A DNA stretch of 12,783 nt, taken from positions 1 through 12,783 of the forward strand of contig JAQIWT010001057.1 in the NCBI GenBank assembly GCA_034696485.1, written 5' to 3'. Under the pieces are notes generated by a model. That model made no database searches and had not been told where the DNA came from. It saw nothing but the letters and a program-made list of their open reading frames with translations. This document shows, in pieces, positions 9,877 through 12,783 of the stretch. Within the stretch, counting starts at the first letter, position 1, and every line of letters starts with the position of its first letter. The stretch is from Isohypsibius dastychi. Its lineage: Eukaryota > Tardigrada > Eutardigrada > Parachela > Isohypsibiidae. The position numbers and the translations under genes were made by a program.

Positions 9877-10497
9877 TCACTCTGTCCGGAAAAGCAATGT
9901 CGTCATAAAACTCAAAAAAGCATTAGAAAACTGGGCAAAGATTAAGCTTAGTCTGATCGCGCTTCGTTCAACAGAGTCGCCAATCTGGTTAAATACACTC
10001 CCAAAAACTTGTTGGCTTCCGGTCCAATTTTCCGAAAGAATTTCGTTTTGTGATGATATGCGGATTGTACCGCAGTTTATTTTAAACTCACATCATGAAC
10101 ACCGCGGATGAGATCAATGAATTCGTCGGAAATAGATTCAGCAATATTCAGTTTGCAAATGTGATTTTGGTGAAGGAAAAGTGATGGATTATCCCGTTCC
10201 AAAGCAGGTAGCAGTCCTCGGTGCATACTGGCAGTAAGATTTGAAGACTCCGTGATTTTGTCTGTCATGAACTGAACACACACATGCTCAAGATGAGCGA
10301 CGAAGACAGTCAGCAAGACTTCGACGATATCTAAGGAAAAACACAATTATTTCACAGAGGCCCCAAAACTGCAGTACATAGTAATTTTCGTAGGTCGAGA
10401 GTCGAGACAAACATCTCTTTCCTGCTCCTCCAAGAACAACTGGTAGAAATTCTGTTCATCTTCACGGCGTGTTGGCAAATTCGCGTCGAGAATCTAG
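9877..10497 (-). pseudogene. Possible RhoGEF (DH domain) remnant in three exon-like pieces
   Basis: Seen, in minus-strand order: 10497-about 10388 (acceptor TTTCCTAG, reads NLPTRREDEQNFYQLFLEEQ); 10345-10092 (acceptor TTCCTTAG, donor GAT|GTGAGT, reads EVLLTVFVAHLEHV ... LFLHQNHICKLNIAESISDE); and about 10045-9877 (reads VFGSVFNQIGDSVERSAIR ... FAQFSNAFLSFMTTL). The series LL-x3-F-VAHLE, then LFLHQNHICKLN, then SVFNQIGDS and FSNAFLSF resembles the conserved helices of a Dbl-homology domain. The diagnostic third helix and a PH domain are absent. The third piece has no good acceptor in the right phase, and the first two pieces do not join cleanly, so I call it a broken fragment. The family assignment is an inference and could be wrong; coding character on this strand is better supported than the name. 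Confidence 0.4.
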
Positions 10498-10558
10498 GAA
10501 ACGGTAATTAAAAAGTACACTACGATAAATCTGAAAAACATTATGACTTTTATTCTGA

Positions 10559-10747
10559 CTGTCGCCAATCCTGTCGGCAATCCTCAAAAAGGTTGATCGA
10601 GACTACCCGGGATTTCTCAACACATTTGCAGGCCTGCTAAAGAAGCTGATTTGCAGCTTGCTCGAACACTACGAGGTTCAGGAGTCAGAAATTCGCACGA
10701 AGCTCAGGGGCTGTTCAAATATAACGGAAATCACTGAAGTTGAGTGA
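10559..10747 (+). pseudogene. Unassigned terminal-exon-like ORF, probable gene fragment
   Basis: An open frame ending at TGA 10745-10747 reads LSPILSAILKKVDRDYPG, then FLNTFAGLLKKLICSLLEHY and EVQESEIRTKLRG. It is helix-rich and protein-like, with an AATAAA 40 nt after the stop. A possible acceptor (CTCAAAAAG|GTTGAT) at 10591 would make it a 3' exon. The first 24 nt of the frame are a 12-bp near-tandem repeat (CTGTCGCCAATC/CTGTCGGCAATC). No in-frame ATG exists, and no upstream plus-strand exon can be joined, because the neighbouring sequence looks coded on the minus strand. I do not recognise the family. Confidence 0.4.
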
Positions 10748-10787
10748 ACAGCTTCGTTTCCAAGAATTCAAGAATTGAATTGAATGC

Positions 10788-10793
10788 AATAAA
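10788..10793 (+). promoter_or_regulatory. AATAAA polyadenylation signal
   Basis: A canonical AATAAA lies 40 nt after the TGA at 10747 on the plus strand. It supports reading the preceding ORF as the 3' end of a gene or gene fragment. Confidence 0.45.
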
Positions 10794-10972
10794 GTTTGCA
10801 AAAAACCTGAAAACCCATTAAACGACGAGTTTCATCCAAACATAAACCATGCATACAGTACTTAGATTACCCAATTAACATGAAAACAAGAATCGAACTA
10901 ATAACATGATAAACCATGACGAGAAAACCGCCGACACATTTGGAGGTATTATTATTAGAAAGCTCAGTTGAA

Positions 10973-12215
10973 CTATTCCACAACCTCAATTTTGACGACA
11001 TTTTTGGCAAAATCCAGCTGATATCTCCCGTCGTTATCAGTTCCTTTCTCAACTCTCCTAAGGACGATAGAGATGCGGAATTTCACATTCCGGTCAACCT
11101 CAGAACGACCGTCCGAACTTCGCTTCCGTGGACATCTGTAGTCAATCCACATGTTCCTCGTCACATTCGTTGGCCGGTCTTGAAATAAAGCTCCGTCGGA
11201 GGCGAAGGAATTGTTATCTCGTGCAAACGAGTGATAGTACCTGCAAAACGTTCACGTCAATCAAATGACCGAACATACTCGTCTTATCATCTAGCTGTCA
11301 TACATTAATCCCCAATCCACAAGAACCAGCGGGACTTCGCTGTAAGGAATTAGTTTTGCCACCAAAAACGAGAAGTTCACTCTATAAACTTGGAGTTGCC
11401 ATTTGCAACGGTTCGCAGGATCCGGAAGACAGATGAGACTGGACATGAAGCAATCATTTGGATTGTCAAAATATAACTCTTCCTCCTGAATTTGCAGTGA
11501 TATTGAAAACCTTTCAAAGCCTGGCTTCTCGATTGTCGAAGTCGACAACAGCAATATGTGTCCTATCCCAGAGGAATTTTCGTGGACTGCAGTCTGCTCC
11601 TTCTGTTCGAAAAAACGTGACGGTCCAAAGAAGCTGCAGTTGGGATAAACGAGAGACAACTGAGTGATGTCTTTCTTCATCTGACAGCTCATCACGATAC
11701 CGATTTGGAATACCAGAGTATGGAAACCCACGCCAAGGCCCGACAGTTGTGGAGGAAACTGCAGCCAGATTTTCGAAGCAGCTCGATTAACGGTTGTCCA
11801 TTCGTTAAGACCGTTGCAACAAGCAAGCCTGAAAAACGACATTAAGACACGATTCAAAAGTCACAACTTAGCTCGCTTTTACTCTGCTATACAGGATATC
11901 ACAAAATCTCATGGTGAAAAGAACTTACTTCAAATTCCAGTCCAAGAGGACGAAAGATGTTGGATTAACAGGGATAATCTCAGCTGCGATCGTTTGAGTG
12001 TTCTCCCAAGAAACCATCAGCTGCCATTTGTCCATTTTTCCGGACTCGTTCCGTTCGATAAGTCCTGAGTATAATATATCAGTCGAGCTCAAATTGTACA
12101 ACTGATGAGCGTCCACATTCCAAAAAAGGGAGAAATTTTCGATCGAGTCAAGGCACAGGCTAGCAGATGTCAACAATGGCTTCTTCTCGTCTTCGTGATC
12201 AATCAATTCGGCCAT
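10973..12215 (-). CDS. 359-residue protein of two tandem 175-residue beta-rich units (MATH-like?)
   Basis: Seen: three minus-strand exons at 12215-11929, 11828-11304 and 11240-10973, with donors GTAAGT and GTATGA, acceptors TTTTTCAG and TTTTGCAG, and no internal stop. The ATG at 12215 is the first in frame; upstream codons have only non-ATG starts. Residues 28-95 align without gaps to 203-270 at a constant offset of 175: FS....Y at 28-40/203-215, D46/D221, S50-LI/S225-LI, KWQL 63-66/238-241, IP 81-82/256-257 and VL-x-DW-x-L 89-95/264-270. Each unit is cut by a phase-2 intron at the equivalent codon (96 and 271). There is no signal peptide or membrane span. The alternating pattern and KWQL strand recall MATH/TRAF-like beta sandwiches, which are expanded in nematodes, but no BTB domain follows and I do not assign a function. 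No canonical AATAAA is seen after the stop. It converges on the broken gene block at 7190-10747, yet is intact itself. Confidence 0.8.
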
Positions 12216-12462
12216 GATGAAAAGTGGTAGGCAATGGTAAACAATGTGGCAAACTGATTTGTTAGACAATAAACCACAACTAACAATTCAGTTTTCGTGG
12301 CAGATAAAAATGGCAGCAGATCTGCAATTCTGCATGCAGAGAGAGAAGAAAGCACAACATTCCGGGTAGGTGAACAGATTTCGACTACTACCATAAACTC
12401 CTACTTCGACAAAGTGCAGATGAGCGTTTCTTGAATCGAAAGGAACGACGAAGATGTGTAAA
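12216..12462 (-). promoter_or_regulatory. Region upstream of the two-unit gene
   Basis: This stretch must hold the promoter or trans-splice site of the minus-strand gene starting at 12215. No strong spliced-leader acceptor is seen close to the ATG; the nearby minus-strand sequence is a pyrimidine-rich TTGTTTACCATTGCCTACC. Nothing else can be supported here. Confidence 0.3.
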
Positions 12463-12783
12463 AATCAGTTTGGCATCTCTTAAAAAGTGAACTTATTGCT
12501 CCATCTAATTTTATAAACCGAGCTCTGCGGGATCTGGAAAAAGAAAGAACGTTGGAGAATTTTCAGCAAGAGACTGCTGTACATCCCCGACAATATGGTT
12601 CCACCCCTCCTAGAAAACCCTTAGCTCACCTTAGCCTTAAGCGATCCATTCCGTGTTATTCCGCTCCATTTACTTTTTCGCTTCCTTTGCACGTGAGAAA
12701 CACTAACGGGAGGAAAACCCACCGGATGAAGAATGCAAACTGGAAGAAAAGCTGGACTTACGACGGAAAGCGGTTTGCCCTCA
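12463..12783 (+). other. Open frames at the right edge, possible start of another gene
   Basis: From about 12463 to the edge one plus-strand frame has no stop for some 107 codons and includes a charged, helix-like stretch (FINRALRDLEKERTLENFQQ). Near the end a second plus frame looks more protein-like (EENPPDEECKLEEKLDLRRK, from about 12711), so the coding signal appears to change frame. This may mean an unseen intron, another broken gene, or chance. The first in-frame ATG of the long frame is only near 12726. No family is recognised. Confidence 0.25.

Noticed and set aside
10380-10500. Plus-strand open exon-like frame (SRVETNISFLLLQEQLVEILF) with splice-like borders.
   Set aside because: The minus-strand reading of the same bases is more hydrophilic and protein-like and fits the neighbouring minus-strand pieces; the plus frame is probably its shadow.

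Overview
The window looks like nuclear DNA of a nematode, probably of the rhabditid type. Genes have many short introns (about 40-100 nt) with GT donors and TTTTCAG-like acceptors. Non-coding DNA is AT-rich, genes are closely packed on both strands, and AATAAA signals lie just after stop codons. The species cannot be named from the sequence alone. All gene models below were built by hand from reading frames, splice signals and splice phase, and by comparison with remembered protein families.

Layout: (1) 30-2300, minus strand: a multi-exon gene for an RNPC3 (U11/U12-65K)-like protein with two RRM domains. Its 3' end runs off the left edge. All exon phases fit, but exon 1 carries an in-frame TGA inside RRM1. 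(2) 2301-2686: a compact divergent promoter region. (3) 2687-6106, plus strand: an intact six-exon gene for an unrecognised 219-residue protein with a Gln/His-rich N-terminus. Its 1.8-kb third intron holds a 20-bp perfect hairpin and a 632-bp foldback transposon bounded by TTAA. (4) 6107-7189: 3' UTR, an orphan exon-like segment (6424-6575) and the 3' half of a decayed tRNA. (5) about 7190-8110, plus: a decayed VTA1/LIP5 gene (ESCRT-III/VPS4 cofactor) with a frameshift, two in-frame stops and no visible MIT-like N-terminus. (6) 8183-9733, plus: a cathepsin L-like cysteine protease pseudogene. The catalytic signatures are legible, but the frame is broken by two exact 4-bp tandem duplications, several stops and a small deletion. 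(7) 9877-10497, minus: fragments of a possible RhoGEF (DH) domain. (8) 10559-10747, plus: an unassigned terminal-exon-like ORF followed by AATAAA. (9) 10973-12215, minus: an intact three-exon gene for a 359-residue protein made of two tandem copies of a 175-residue unit, with the intron duplicated at the same codon and phase. (10) 12463-12783: open frames at the right edge that may begin another gene.

The main pattern is a block of four neighbouring broken genes (VTA1, cathepsin L, possible RhoGEF, unassigned terminal exon) between intact ones. All keep intron or splice-site traces, so they are not processed retrocopies. This suggests decay of a duplicated segment, or fragments brought in by a mobile element. 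No operon-like cooperation or defence system is visible. The most novel items are the internally duplicated 359-residue protein, the uncharacterised Gln/His-rich protein, and the RNPC3-like gene with its nonsense codon.
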